From Capniomyces stellatus (taxonomy: Eukaryota > Kickxellomycota > Harpellomycetes > Harpellales > Legeriomycetaceae): DNA of 64,000 nucleotides. Location of the stretch: assembly GCA_001661515.1 (NCBI GenBank), contig LUVW01000016.1, forward strand, positions 282,374 through 346,373, read 5' to 3'. Position numbers and translations under genes: made by a program. Of the stretch, positions 12,700 through 24,990 are shown piece after piece; positions within the stretch are counted from its first letter, which is position 1, and every line of letters starts with the position of its first letter. The notes below the pieces were generated by a model. That model was not told the origin of the DNA, searched no databases, and saw nothing but the letters and a program-made list of their open reading frames with translations.

Positions 12700-15244
12700 C
12701 CCTTGAGAAAAGCATTTCGCCAATGGGTTTATCACATTTACTTTAGTTGCTATCTGTCAATAATAACGGTTTTTATTTTTACTGTGGAGCCGCTTACTTT
12801 TACACCGCATAAAGCGATATTAATAACAGAGTGTGTAATAAGTCGTAATTAAGACGCTGCAAACTAATAGATGACGAATAGAATTTTTTTGATTAATCAT
12901 TAAAAATAAAACACCCAATTGCTCATTGCAAATTTATTTGCAATAAAGCCGATAACTTCAACAATTCTAAAGCAAACAAAGAGCCTGCTGCTGCTGCGAA
13001 CGTGAGCAACAATTAGTAGAGAGTAGGGATATACGGCCCAATTGGCGAGTTCGGCTTTGAACTTGAAGGTGAAGCTATCGTAGGAATGTTTTTTTTTTCA
13101 CAGATTTTGTATTGTCAAGTTCAATGGAAAATCACCACAATGCTCTTAAAAACAATTGGTGGTATTTTAAATTATTTGTCACTAAACACCTTGGTTGTAG
13201 AACTATCGTCATATGTTCTTATCGATGACATCAGAAGAAGGCAATTGGTTATTTTTAAAAAAATGTATCTGGAAAAGAAAGAAAAAGAAAAAAAACAAAG
13301 AAAAAACCGATTGTCAAAGGGAGGAAAAGTAAATTAGTTTGTATCATTCTTATCTGATTGAACTTTTAATTGAAAGGCACCACTAGTTTTGACTTAGTTT
13401 AGCTACAATATGATTCGCAAAAAACAAATTCTGCTATTTGTTTCTCGATAATACTTTTGTAAATGTATATTTCTCGCCCAATTACTCGATAGAATTTGCT
13501 AGAATTTTCTTAATTACCGCGTCATTTTCTGCTTAATTTTTTTTTGGTTACTGGACGAATGTAAATAGACGGAATAAAAAAGCTGGACAGTTTAAAATGT
13601 AATAATCATCCTGAAAATAGTCCGCTTTTACTGCTATTGGTGAAATGTTGTCCTTATTCGCACAATACTTTGCAATCTTAGAAGCCAAATAATTGCCCTT
13701 GAACTTTGTACATTTGAACACCAATACTTACTAGCAATGTAATAGTTTTTCTACAACCACGCTTAGCGCTTGGCAGGGCTTGGTTTAAGCCGATTTATTT
13801 GTACATAAAAGTTATGCTTGTTTTATTTCTGTTTTACGAACTACACCCATTTATACAAGTGTAGGGGTGGTATAAAGAATAGTGACAATTTGATGAACTC
13901 AACTATTAAGCCAACCCGAAGCTTAGCTGTCACGGTTACAGGCATTTTTTTAGTCAACTACCGCTAAACTAACCTCTGTTATCTCACCGTTAAAACCTTT
14001 CTCTTATTGAAAAGGAGACAAAAATAGCGCGGCTAATTTTATATATACACGTGTTTGTTTATAGAACAAATAACCACAAGCCCATATTAATAATCGATGG
14101 ATTGAGCAGAGAAACGATCTGTTATAAACACCAACTGCTGCCGTATGTTCGTCACGTATTGTTCTTGCACTACCAACTTTGGCTAATGCCACTTCTGTCT
14201 GCAGGTAGCCAATGTACTGTGTATAACGCTTGCTAAATGGCTTTAGTTTATTTTTACTGCTTTATTGCAAACCTTAATCTATTTTTGATAATGCGATTTG
14301 GTTATTTTTATATACCACCTGTACATCAAGCAAGCTCATCGATTGATTAATCTGGCTATATTAATTTGCATAACCTAATGTTCTGCTTTTTTATTATATA
14401 ATCTATTTTTAGTAGCCTAATTGCGCTAGATTGGAAATGATAAAAGAAACTTGTTACATTACAGTAACTATTTAATTTCTATCATTCATTATCTTTTGGC
14501 TTATCTTGTAGGTTTCATGTTTAGTACTTTTTTGCCACCAACGAGTTATGTAAAATTAGGTCAAGTATCTGCCAATAGAATAAAATATCTTGTAAGTTTT
14601 TTAATAAAAGTTTAGCCCAATTACTAATAAAGCCTTTTAAAGTGAATATTTAATTATAAAAAAAAATAAAGCAGAGAAAGAACTGGAACGTTCCGCCAAG
14701 GGTCTATGAACAAACCTTATCGATTCGATTTAGCTGGGGGCAGGAGGAAAAGTTGAGTGAGGGTGTTTTATTTCTTTACTTTTTATCACAAGTTGCTGAA
14801 AAGTATTTTTTTTGAATTTTGTATTGCAAGATTGCTAGAACAATCCCGCGCAGAAGAAAGCGCTGGTATTCTGCGTGCTAAAAAGGCACCACATTTCCAT
14901 TTTTAACTTTTTTATTATTGCTAACAAGGTCAATCAAACAAAGAATAAACGAGTATCAGCCAAAATGATCGTACGAGATTATGTAAAAAATAAATAAAAC
15001 AAAACGACAGTTAAATCAGTTGTCAAACTCATCAATTTCAAGTGTTTTTTTTTATATTAAACACCATCGCCAAAAATAACGTAAACAAAAACATAAACAA
15101 AAAACTGGTTTATTCACATGCAAGAATGTGATATTTTATCTCTTCTTCCACTCTAGTTACTATATTTATTTTTTACTCTTGATTGGAATTTGTATAATTT
15201 AAAAAAACCTATATTAATGCTATTAGTATAGCAGTCGTGTTACA

Positions 15245-15276
15245 CCCCCCCCCCCCCCTTCCCCCCCCAAAAAAAA
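15245..15276. repeat. C14-TT-C8 followed by A8
   Basis: C tract interrupted by TT and directly followed by exactly eight A, about 100 bp past the helicase stop codon. Confidence 0.95.
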
Positions 15277-15374
15277 TGGAAAAAAGCGCATATGAAGTTG
15301 GATTGTTCTAGTACCACACAACATTCGTTTAAAGAACAATCCAACAAACACGAAACACCGGAACACAAGTATAT

Positions 15375-18300
15375 CTAGGGGAACCTTAACTCGCCTGAAT
15401 TAGAGGCCCATTCAGTCAATGATTTCAAAAAGTGGTTTCGTAGGCCCAATGATTCGCTGTTCCCCACAATACACAGATGTCTCTTTGGACGAGTGATGGC
15501 CACATTGAGCCTCCTGTAGTCAGCCAAAAAACCGACTTGGGCTTCTAAATTAGACCTTACCAAAGAGATAATCACAACCTCTAAGCGAACCAATCAGCAG
15601 ATTTATAAGCGTAAATGTAAACGTAAATAAATGTTGTGTTTGGGTTAGCTTTAGATTAAACTGTGCTAATTTAGCAGGCATTATGTAGTCAGGTTGTTAT
15701 GTTTGTCTAAATAAATATTTATACATGATGTTGAATGTGGTTGAGCAGCTACGCCTGACACCTACCCTTCTCTCGGCCTTGAAAGCCATCTACTGAACCT
15801 ACCTCAATCAAAGGATAGTCATTTCTTAATTTAGAGCGAATCAGTGTAACCTATTTTCAGCAAAAGCAAAATTAAAAGCGAAAGCAAAATCAAAAACAAA
15901 AACAAAAACGATGGACAGGCATGAAAACATCAGCTGGTGCTGTTAAAGCCAAATGATTATAGATTACAACAACGTGACGTTACCTGGGCCGAATAAGGGG
16001 ATATAACGGCGATGTCAGTCTGCAGTAAGCCAGATCCGCACAGATCTTCTATGTACTGACACACTATTTCAGCCTCGCCAGGATTTGATTTGCTGTTTTG
16101 GTCAACAGCGTTAAGAACCCGAGACTTACTGCTGGTATTTGAGACAGACTTGCTAGCAGGGTCGCCTTCAAGAGTTGAGGACTCGTACATTTCGCTTGAA
16201 ACAGTGTCGATAAAAACCAGGGGAATTGTTGTTTCATCAGTATCCTTCACATTAGGCAAATCGTTCAGTAGGTGATCCTTATTGCTCGCGTGAGCTTCCA
16301 GCAGCCCGTCGTACAGTTTATCAGAAGAAAACTCCATGATTTTCTGATTCATGCGATACTGAACGTTTAGCATCCGCGACAGCTCAGGGCCATACATGTA
16401 CAGCATTCTTTCAAACAGAGTTACCGACAGTGTGCTCTTGTGAAAGTCCGAAAGCTTCTTCAGTGCTCTTTTGCTTGAAGGCGCTGTGCTAATAGATACG
16501 CTACTGTCAAAGTCAACCAGGTCTTTTGGAACCACAACCTCAGTTTGCGATTTCACTGTAGGCGGAAGCTGCAAATGATCGCCTGCCAGTATCAAAACCT
16601 TGCCTTTCGGAATAGCGATCCAGCACTCTGCCTCCAAAGCCTGAGCCGCCTCATCGATAAGCACCACATCAAATCCGCTATTCATGAGCTTTTTGCTCCC
16701 TACTCTACAAGTAATTGCATTCGAACAAACTCACACCATTATTACCCCCGTTTGTTGACTTTGTTGACTTTGTTGATTTTGTTTATCAAGTTGCTTGAGT
16801 GTACCGATGTTCATGATCGAACTTTCGATTACATTGAACATATCACTGGCAAAATATCATGCTTTTATTCACATTTCCCCAGAAAAGGTCAATAAAAATA
16901 CTTACCCATTGAGCGTAGAAAGTACTACAGGGATTTTATCAATTATGTCCACCACTACCTTCGCCTCCCGCTGTCTAATTTCTTTTCTCAACAGCTTTAT
17001 TTCGCTATAAAGCCCTCGTCTTTCAGAGCTGCTTTTGGCTTTTCTAACATTTGATAATGCTTGGTCAAGTTCCACTCTTATATCTGCCACCAACTTTCCT
17101 GCATCCGAGAACCTACAAAGATAATCCAAACTATGATCCAGTACTGCTGGGAGTAATCTTGCAGGATGCCCAACTCGAACACATGGTATCGACTTGTCTA
17201 TTATTCGCTCTGCCAGGTTGTCTAGACATATTTTCCATTTCAAATACGTTTACTTTTCTACAAATACAACTACAACAACAACAACAACAACAACTACTAC
17301 TACTACTACTATCACTATCACTATCACTATCACTATCACTATCACTATCACTATCATCACTGCCTTAGTTTGTTTTAAATATATAGCATGTCTTAATTAC
17401 CAACTGAGATATTGGAAGGCCCACAAACCAACACTCTTTTGCCCTGTTTAGTTAGCTGGTTAACAATCTCAACCAACGTAAATGTTTTCCCCGTCTAATC
17501 CATACCACCAGGAAATTTTATTTCAACATGCTTTAGTCAAGGAGTTTATATATCTACAACAGTCTTATCAAACCATATGCACTGTTATCGAAGACCGTAA
17601 ACCATATCCACTCCCCAATAGATAATAAACTGAACATGATTCATGATTCATGATTATCCTTGTATCCATATACATGTAGTTTATGATAAACCAAATTACC
17701 CCTATTTGTAAACGTAGTGCAAATATATTTATGCTAAAGTCAATACCAAAGTTAAACAATGTGTTCTATTGATCCCAGGAAAGAATATTCCTCTTATAGG
17801 TCTAATGTACCACCAGGTTGTACCAGGACTTGCATGATATCAGCATTTACAGACCGTTGTTTTAATGCTTTTTAATATTTACCAGGTGGTCCATGTATGA
17901 GTGCAATCTCCTTGGCAGACACAGCAAGCTTGACGGCTTCCTTCTGTGATTCGTTCAACCCCTCGTCAAAATAACCACTGTGTGGCCCAAGGAGCTTGAT
18001 ATCCTTGTTAAAATATGGCTTACTTTGCCCCATTAAAACCTGTTCCAACGGAGTAAGTCCCTTTTCAATCCGTTTATTCAAATCGTTAATCGCGTATTGC
18101 AATCTAATATTCCACACATACACCAAAATTCATGATCTACCCAGCACTCGCATCCAATTATCGCAATATTTGTAAATATCACAAATTGTAACTACGGCTA
18201 TACGGCTGGCCATCGTTATGACTATACCTTTTGTGTGTGATTTCGTTCGCTAGTTTGACTCTAAGTTATTAAATAAAAACGTAGCATTGTTATCTATTGT

Positions 18301-18885
18301 CGTCAATATCGCTACCAAATAGACCTCACAATATATATATACGTATACATATAATTGCGCTTGAAATACTTGCATGGTGCACCGTTCCTTCCATTCAGAT
18401 GGTATATCATCTTCGGTTGCAATAGTAATTTTCATTTCGCTGCTTCGCACTACTGTTCCAGATATATTGCCTATACTTTCCGACTTTTCGCCTTTTTTCA
18501 CCATCTTTTTTTCGCTGCTCACTTGTTGCATCCCAACAATGTCACCGGTTCGAAGTTGATGTTCGGGCAAAGGGCTTCCATTGTTATACGCCTCTAAATC
18601 TACCAAGCTGTGTTTAACATATTTAATATTAATCAATCTCTCTTATTATTGTTATATATCAATTTTGCACTGGCTAGTAAAAAAACTATCAGTTGTAGAA
18701 TCAAGTCGTTACTTTTTCCCTCCCAGCCCTCCTCGAATCCCTGTTACTCGAAGACCAACCAAGGCAACGCCGAGCTTTTGCAAGTATGTTGGACTGAAAT
18801 TTCGCTGCAGCATGTTTGTTTCCTCAATCTCGCATTCCTTCTCTTTGCTTAACAGGTACAGCTGATTTTCAATAAACTTTTGCAT
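15375..18885 (-). CDS. HCS1: UPF1-like SF1 helicase, HCS1/IGHMBP2 (SMUBP2) type
   Basis: 5'-3' DNA/RNA helicase; yeast HCS1 associates with DNA polymerase alpha, and animal IGHMBP2 acts on ribosome/tRNA complexes. Exons: 18885-18713, 18607-18383, 18260-18228, 18103-17883, 17701-17700, 17494-17401, 17221-16906, 16704-15984, 15850-15766 and 15580-15375, giving 691 residues, close to yeast HCS1 (683) and lacking the R3H and zinc-finger tail of animal IGHMBP2. Motifs in order: beta-barrel (TGDIVGM), Walker A GPPGTGKT (about 215-222), [19 protein letters not shown] (372-376), [36 protein letters not shown] and [10 protein letters not shown]. The ending GELRFP matches the family end. Eight junctions are simple; the one inside Walker A is off by two bases unless a 2-nt exon (GG, 17700-17701) is used. 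If that is wrong, the gene would carry a frameshift. Confidence 0.9.
17266..17356. repeat. Composite microsatellite in a helicase intron: (AAC)n (ACT)n (ATCACT)n
   Basis: Three adjacent repeat types in one intron (17222-17400): about nine AAC units, about six ACT units, then about seven ATCACT hexamers, plus-strand reading. Confidence 0.92.
17700..17701 (-). other. Candidate 2-nt exon / recursive splice site in the Walker A codon
   Basis: Exon 4 ends CCACCTG before GTAAAT, and exon 6 starts ACGGGGAAAACA after ATTAG. Direct joining loses frame by two bases. On the minus strand, AAATAG-GG-GTAATT occurs at 17705-17695: an acceptor, two bases and a donor. Including GG gives CCT GGG ACG GGG AAA, exactly P-G-T-G-K. 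The two introns produced are 181 and 205 nt, normal for this locus. Confidence 0.6.
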
Positions 18886-19488
18886 TGTTTCTTTTTATAT
18901 TTATGGGATATTCTCTAATAGCTACTTTATGCTAGAAGGATCTGCTTGGTCTTTATTGTATCGAAATCTGCATTAAATTGGCAAACTGCACACAAACCTA
19001 TACTCTATAAAATGCTTTGGCGCTCGTGTTTTTTTTTAAAGAGTAACGGTAGCTTTTTTATTTCGTGACTTTGTTTTATTTAATTTTGTAATTTTTATGT
19101 TAAAAGCAATTAATTTGATGGAATCCTTAGTTGATATTTGAACATTGTATCACGTAAATTCGATGCAAAAGTAAATAAACATTTTATGTTTATTATTATT
19201 ATTAGTTTTGATATCCAAACTCGAATTCAAAAATGATCACACAAAATAAAAGATGTACAAAAGAGCTTTTATAAACAGTATTAGTATTAATCACGAATTT
19301 AAGCTGATTATGGCTTTGGTTTTTTTTTGCTATTGCTATTGCTATTGTCTAAATATGACTGCCTAACCCAAGTTAGTGAGCAGAGCTGAACATAATGCTG
19401 TAAATAAACAGAAAAGAATCTCCAATTGATGATGTTGGTGTTGGAGGGGGGGGGTGTACGAATAGTTAACATTTGTATGATATATGTA
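18886..19488. other. Intergenic region between kinase B stop and helicase start
   Basis: About 600 bp, AT-rich, with a G9 run at 19446-19454. It must hold the helicase promoter and the kinase B terminator. Nothing else seen. Confidence 0.6.
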
Positions 19489-21286
19489 CTATTCTTTTTC
19501 ATTAACACAATGTATATGTTGTTTTGACTTGAATGACTTTGTGCACACTGAAAGTCTGCTGAACCAAGGATCAGAATATATTTGATCTACGCCAATCCTT
19601 AGCTTGGGTTGCAGCTCCAACATCTTTTTCGCTAGTTCGGCGCTCCCTGTTTTGTCCTCCAACCAACAGTCCACAAATGCCGAGGGTATTCTAAGATATG
19701 TTCTAAAATTCTTATCTTTAGAAGGATGGGCAATGTCCCATGGGAAGTGGAGATTATGCATCGAGAGGAAAATAATACCAGCAGCCCAAACATCAACTTT
19801 TTTGGCGTCATAAGAATCGCTTATATACAATTCAGGTGCGATATATGGGTCAGATCCGCACAGGCCATACGACGGCAAGTCAACGTATGCATAGTTTATT
19901 TGGCTGTCATTTTGTGGAAAGTTACCCATCTGGTTGCTTTCGTTTCTATACATGTTATTATGGGTGTGCGAATTATCTGCTCTGCTCATGGGTACTGAGT
20001 TAATATCCTGTTCATGGCTTGACCCTGAGCCGCTATATCCTGTGTTAGTGCATTTTGTTTCTGGAACCTTTCTGCGGAAAATCGTGGCACATCCAAAGTC
20101 GATAATCTTCAAAGTTCCATCATAAGTTACGCACAGGTTATCAAGTTTCAGGTCTCTGTGAGCTATTCCTCTTTTGTGCAGATATGATATCCCGTTAACC
20201 AGTTGTCCAAAGTAGCAGTTTATCTCTTGTTTTGTCAGCCTGTTTGTTTGTAGCAAGGAAAACAAGTCTGTAGGACAGTGTTCCATTACAGCATAGTATG
20301 ACTGGTTGTACTCCATTATTACTTCAGTAGTGTTTATAATATTTGGGTGGTTGACATTCACACAGATTGCTAGCTCAGCCAAACACGATCTTATAACTCT
20401 GCCATCTTTGTTCTCCTTGTTCATCTGTTTCTTGAAGAACTTTATTGCTAATAGCTATTTGGTAATTCAGTTTAATTATACTTGTGGTTAATTTACTTTA
20501 TATTTACAAATAGACATTATGATGTGCTATTCAATATTGTAGTCCACTTTTATATGAAGACACAAAGCACCAAAAGTAAACAAAGTTTCAAAAGTAAATA
20601 ACAATATAAATAAACAGATAGAGGGAAATAATATAGATGTTTTTGTGGAAATTTACCTGTCCTGTTTGGGCTTTTCTAAACAACTTTACTTGGCCTCCTG
20701 TACCAGCACCTAAATGTTTAACTGGGCTGCCAAAATTTTCATTGATATATCCTACTTGTCTGATTGTGACAGAGAGAGCACCGTCAATCGCGTGAAGTGA
20801 TTCTGGAGCCTTATTTACGTCCAATGTTTTTGTATCGTTGATGTTGTATGAATGTGCTTTGCTGCGGTCTTCAACCAGTGTGTTCTTTGAGCTATACACA
20901 TTAGACTGTGAGTACATGTATGCGTCTCTAATCCTTGAGCTTTCTTTTGGGCAGGGTTTCGGGTATCCATTTGTATTGAGGGTGTTGCTTGTTGGCGAGA
21001 TTATTGGAGAGCTTGATGTACATTCTGAGGAACCGTAGCTTGGTGTAGACACCAAAAAGTCAGAGTTGCTCATTGAAGAGTCCATTAAACTAGACACCTG
21101 GGGCATGGCGTTGTATTTTATATCTTTTTTTAGGCTGTTTGAATACTGGTTTCTCATCTCCTCATGTGCATCAATTGTGTTTACATAGTCCATATAATCG
21201 TCATTCGTGTTTTTAAACAACGCATCGTCGTCGCAGTGATCTATAGCGTAGTCATACTTTATCATTTTAACTCCTATAAAATGCAA
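19489..21286 (-). CDS. NPR1/HAL-family Ser/Thr protein kinase (kinase B) with activation-segment insert
   Basis: Two exons, 21286-20657 and 20454-19489, 531 residues; an internal start at 21265 (MIKYDYA) is also possible. The junction falls between the glycine loop (GAGTGGQV) and the beta-3 strand and restores LLAIKFFKK. A Ser/Asn-rich N-terminus of ~175 residues precedes the kinase domain: HRDLKLDN, IIDFGCA, GLCGSDPYIAPE. Between DFG and GLCGSDP there is an insert of roughly 60 residues rich in Ser, Asn, Gln and His, where kinase A has about ten. No frame break or splice site is needed there, so I take it as coding. The catalytic residues are intact. As for other NPR1/HAL kinases, a role in nutrient or ion transporter control is likely by family, not shown here. 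Confidence 0.87.
20455..20656 (-). other. Intron of kinase B
   Basis: 202 nt, GTAAAT donor and ATAG acceptor; phase 0. It joins RKAQTGQ to LLAIKFFKKQ. Confidence 0.85.
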
Positions 21287-23049
21287 AAGTATATCTCTAT
21301 CAAGTGGTATAAACGGGTTATTATTTAACAGACTATGATATTAGATTGGAGTTTAGCTATTTAACAAACTAGCAATATTAAAATAAAACCAAAAGTGTAG
21401 AAAAGTTTGTATAATCGCTATTTTAGCTTTAAATTACTATATTTTATTTATTTATAAACGATCAATACATGGGTGTATATTATCAACGATATCTACTTCT
21501 ATCAGTTACTTATAAAAAAAAACTTGACATATATTTTTTTCAAAAATAAACCAAAAAAGTCAAATGTTAAGACTGATTAACTTTATACTTTAATTACTTT
21601 GTATCACTGCCCGTTTGCAGTGTTAATTTACAATTTATAAATGTTTTGAAACCTGTGAACACATAAAATGTGTATAAGAAATACATATACATGTCATCCA
21701 TAACTCAAATTCAATCTGATTGCATTAAACACATATTATACATGTACTGACTTTTTTTAGCTTGGATAACCCAAATGAAATAAATGATAAGCGTGGTAAG
21801 TGGAGGAAGAGTGAACTACTTGAATGGTGCCAAAGTCCTTAAAGGATGGAAGCTAAAACAACAAATGAATGCTTTAAGCTAAACACATTGGAGTGTTTTT
21901 ACCTTACTTTGCAAAGATTAGTTTGTTTTTGATCTACAAATGTTTGGAAATTGATGGTCATTATGGAATGGTTGAAATGGGTGTTTTCGAGTCGAACAAC
22001 ATTTGAAATGGGTCCATTTCATTGGTTTGCGCATGGGTTAAAATAAAAACATATGGCGCATATTCTAATTTTTGGAAAAACTATCGAATAAACAAAACCG
22101 AAAACAAAACCAAATATTAAACACAAAAGTAAAATCATTAAAATCGTGGGGAAAAAAAAAAGAATTAACTTTAATTTCGAATCATCGATTCGATGTGCTT
22201 GCATTTAAACCTAAATTCATGGTTAAAAAATAGGGCATTTAAGTTAAACCGTGATTTTGATTGAAAAGAAAAACAGAAATGTAAGTCCTCCTCGTGAACC
22301 TCGTGAGACCCAAACACTCAAACTTGAACCAAAAAGGAACTTCTCCGCCCTTCATACACACGCACACACATACACACATACACCCAGGATCACCGCTAGA
22401 TATGAATCGTGTTAGGGTGATTGCACATTGCATTAGCTGGGTTAGTCTGAGCCAATTTAATCTAGATTTCTAAAACATGGGATAAAACACAGCCCTCAAT
22501 GTCACTCTAAAACGCAAATTATGGCGAAAATCTTAGCCAAGTAAATAAAAGCATAATCGATTATAGTTTTGCTTTTTGATTGTAATTGGCGTTGTTTCAA
22601 TGACAGTAATGCCAAGAGGGACCCTATCACATCAACTATAAGATGTGTCAATCGAGTCTGTTGGTTAGAATTATGAGTCTTTGGTTTGATTTTATGGCTT
22701 GGAAGATTTTCAAATCGCTCCCTCGTTTTTTTATTTTATTGTTTTTTTGATAGTTGCTCTCTTTTTTGTCTTGTAAAAAATGTGTTTTAGATTTTCTTTT
22801 AAAACATCATGCAAACAGTACACAAGTATGAAAACTAATCGTTGAGTGTAAAAATTACACATTGCTCAAAATTAGATGTGTTTGTTTTTGTTTGAGTTGT
22901 GTTGAAACCAACTATTGATTGGTTCGCATACCGTTTAAGTTACACATCTACATCAAGTAAGGTTAGTCAGAAATGGTTCAGGTCAGATTGTAATATTCCA
23001 AATTGCTGTGGGCAGAGGTGGGTTCAATAGTTATTGTTGTTATTTTTGA

Positions 23050-23097
23050 TAGCTGTTTTGAAAGTTGTTGTTTTGAAAGCTGTTGTTTTGAAAGTTG
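23050..23097. repeat. Short tandem repeat, unit about 15 bp (GTTGTTTTGAAAGCT-like)
   Basis: Three imperfect copies visible. Confidence 0.75.
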
Positions 23098-24463
23098 AGT
23101 TTAAAGTAGCCTGATGGGGTTGGGTTCAGGTGGTTATTGTATTGAATGTAATAGGTTAAACATAATGAAAATATTAACTGGACTGATCTGCCATAAAAGC
23201 TCTCATAACTTTGGCATTTGCTAACGATCGTACCAACTAATTCAAATAAGAAAGAACAAATCATTGATCAATGTTTATTTTATTTTACCAAAGTTAATGT
23301 TGACCGAGGTTTAAACAATGATAATACATGGTAACGATATTAAAGCGGAAACAAATACAAACGCATGGATAAAGCCAACAAAAAATAAAGCAAAAAACAA
23401 GGCAAAACAAAACAAAAAGATAAATGTAGTTATGGTCAAACGTTTGGAATATATTCAGCTAGACATAGTTGCTAGACATATGGGCTATAAAACAGCTCAT
23501 GCTGGAATTACAGCAGAATAATATGAATGTTAAATATAGAAAGACAATTGTTGTCTTGTTTTTATCCATGCAATAATGACTGCCCGTATGTTTAATCCGA
23601 GTAAGCTGTACATCTTTAAAAAACCCACTCGATGTTTTTTTTTTTTTTTTTGAAAAACATCCAATGGCGTAACTAGCATTCAGCCAAAAATAACCCTCCC
23701 CCAAATACAGCCTTTTTTATTTGAGAGGCACATGATTATTTGATTGCTAAATAATCCCATCCAGAAAATATAACAATAGGTACAGCCATAATATAGATCG
23801 GCCAAATGATTAAGGGTTTGTGCTTTCAATAAGCCATAACTGAGATTGACAATTAGGTTATGCGAAACAAAGTTTGATGCTGATGTAGGTGTCAATGTTG
23901 ATAACTTTTTCAAGCGCAATGTTTCTAACAAGATAATGGATGCAGCTATACGTATTCCAAAACCTTCTTCATTAGTATACATAATCTGTAAGAGTTGACA
24001 TAGTATATATAACACCAATAACAAAACTTACCATTATCAAAAACAGCTATAAACAGAGCTCGGTTTCAGATCAGGTCCAGTAAAGCTTTGCGCTTGGTCG
24101 ATATTTAACTTTGAGCACCAGCGTCATTGTAATATGGTTCTCACTAAAAAACAAGATACGGACACTAACCGTCTCAGGTACGATGCAATTTTAGCAGCCA
24201 ACAACTGCCATCAGCCAGTCCTAATATTATATCACTCTTGATGTGAAGTAGATGTCTTACACACACCAACGTAGAAATATGTAATAAAGACATGGCGAAT
24301 ACTATACTCGAGGTGTTTCTCTTAAGTACCAAGAAGTTGATGGATACCTTTAAATGGGTTATACAGGGCTCTTGGATTTTGCTGCAGCTTGCAGTAAAAC
24401 TAAGATAGAAAGTTGGTCACCTTGGTTGCGATAAATATTTTGTTTTTAATTTTTATTTTGTGC

Positions 24464-24497
24464 TGTTCTGTTCTGTTCTGTTCTGTTTTGTTCTGCG
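24464..24497. repeat. (TTCTG)n pentanucleotide repeat
   Basis: Five to six units, the last one imperfect (TTTTG). Confidence 0.9.
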
Positions 24498-24990
24498 TTT
24501 GAGGAAAACACACTTGCTGAAGCAAAGTTGGGCGTCAGTAAAAGTGATTGAGTTCAAGTGAGATGTCCCAAGTGTTAGGATTGACAATAGTACGCCCTAT
24601 AGTTGTAATATCAGTTGCAAATGAATATTATGACGTTGATGATGTCCGAGTTAACAAATTGAAAATTAACCTAATTAATCAATTGCTTTTCTTGATATAA
24701 TAGGCTAAATTTCATGTCGTTTGAATCGCCTTTTCGTCTACTAAAAGTAAACGAGTAAATAGCAGACAACATTAAAACTTGAAATAGAATATAAAATAAA
24801 AAAAACATACGAGTTGTTCAAAGTTATTCAAGTTTTGTTTTCAAGTGTTGGAATTTGAAGTGTTGGAATAGAAAGTAATCCAAAAAAAACAACTGAATTA
24901 CAGTTTAATTCAATTCCTAGAGCACTAAGAATAGGGGAAAGTCAAGAATAAACATATTTATACACGCGAGGAACAAAAAAATATTTACAA

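Larger units (their letters stand above)
11977..15374. other. AT-rich intergenic region with two poly-C tracts
   Basis: 3.4 kb without a supportable gene. It holds the kinase A promoter (TATA-like element near 12089), a C13-A8 tract at 12679-12699 and a C14-TT-C8-A8 tract at 15245-15276 close to the helicase stop codon. A TGCTGCTGCTGC stretch lies near 12990. The frame at 13086-13337 ends in a Lys/Glu low-complexity tail and has no recognisable domain. Confidence 0.6.
21287..24990. other. Large AT-rich intergenic region
   Basis: 3.7 kb between two divergent genes (kinase B minus, COG6 plus). No supportable gene: frames at 23318-23521 and 23680-24024 lack domain signals. It contains three imperfect GTTGTTTTGAAAG units at about 23050-23097, a poly-T at 23636-23651 and a (TTCTG)n tract at about 24464-24497. 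A perfect inverted repeat TCGAAT-CATCG-ATTCGA sits near 22178-22194. Confidence 0.6.

Noticed and set aside
17266..17356. Possible CRISPR-like or functional repeat array
   Set aside because: Units of 3 and 6 bp without spacers in a eukaryotic intron: a simple microsatellite.
17883..18382. Alternative donor at 18372 (CAA-GTATTT) for helicase exon 2
   Set aside because: It breaks phase with the next exon. The donor GTGCAC at 18382 restores [14 protein letters not shown], which fits the family.
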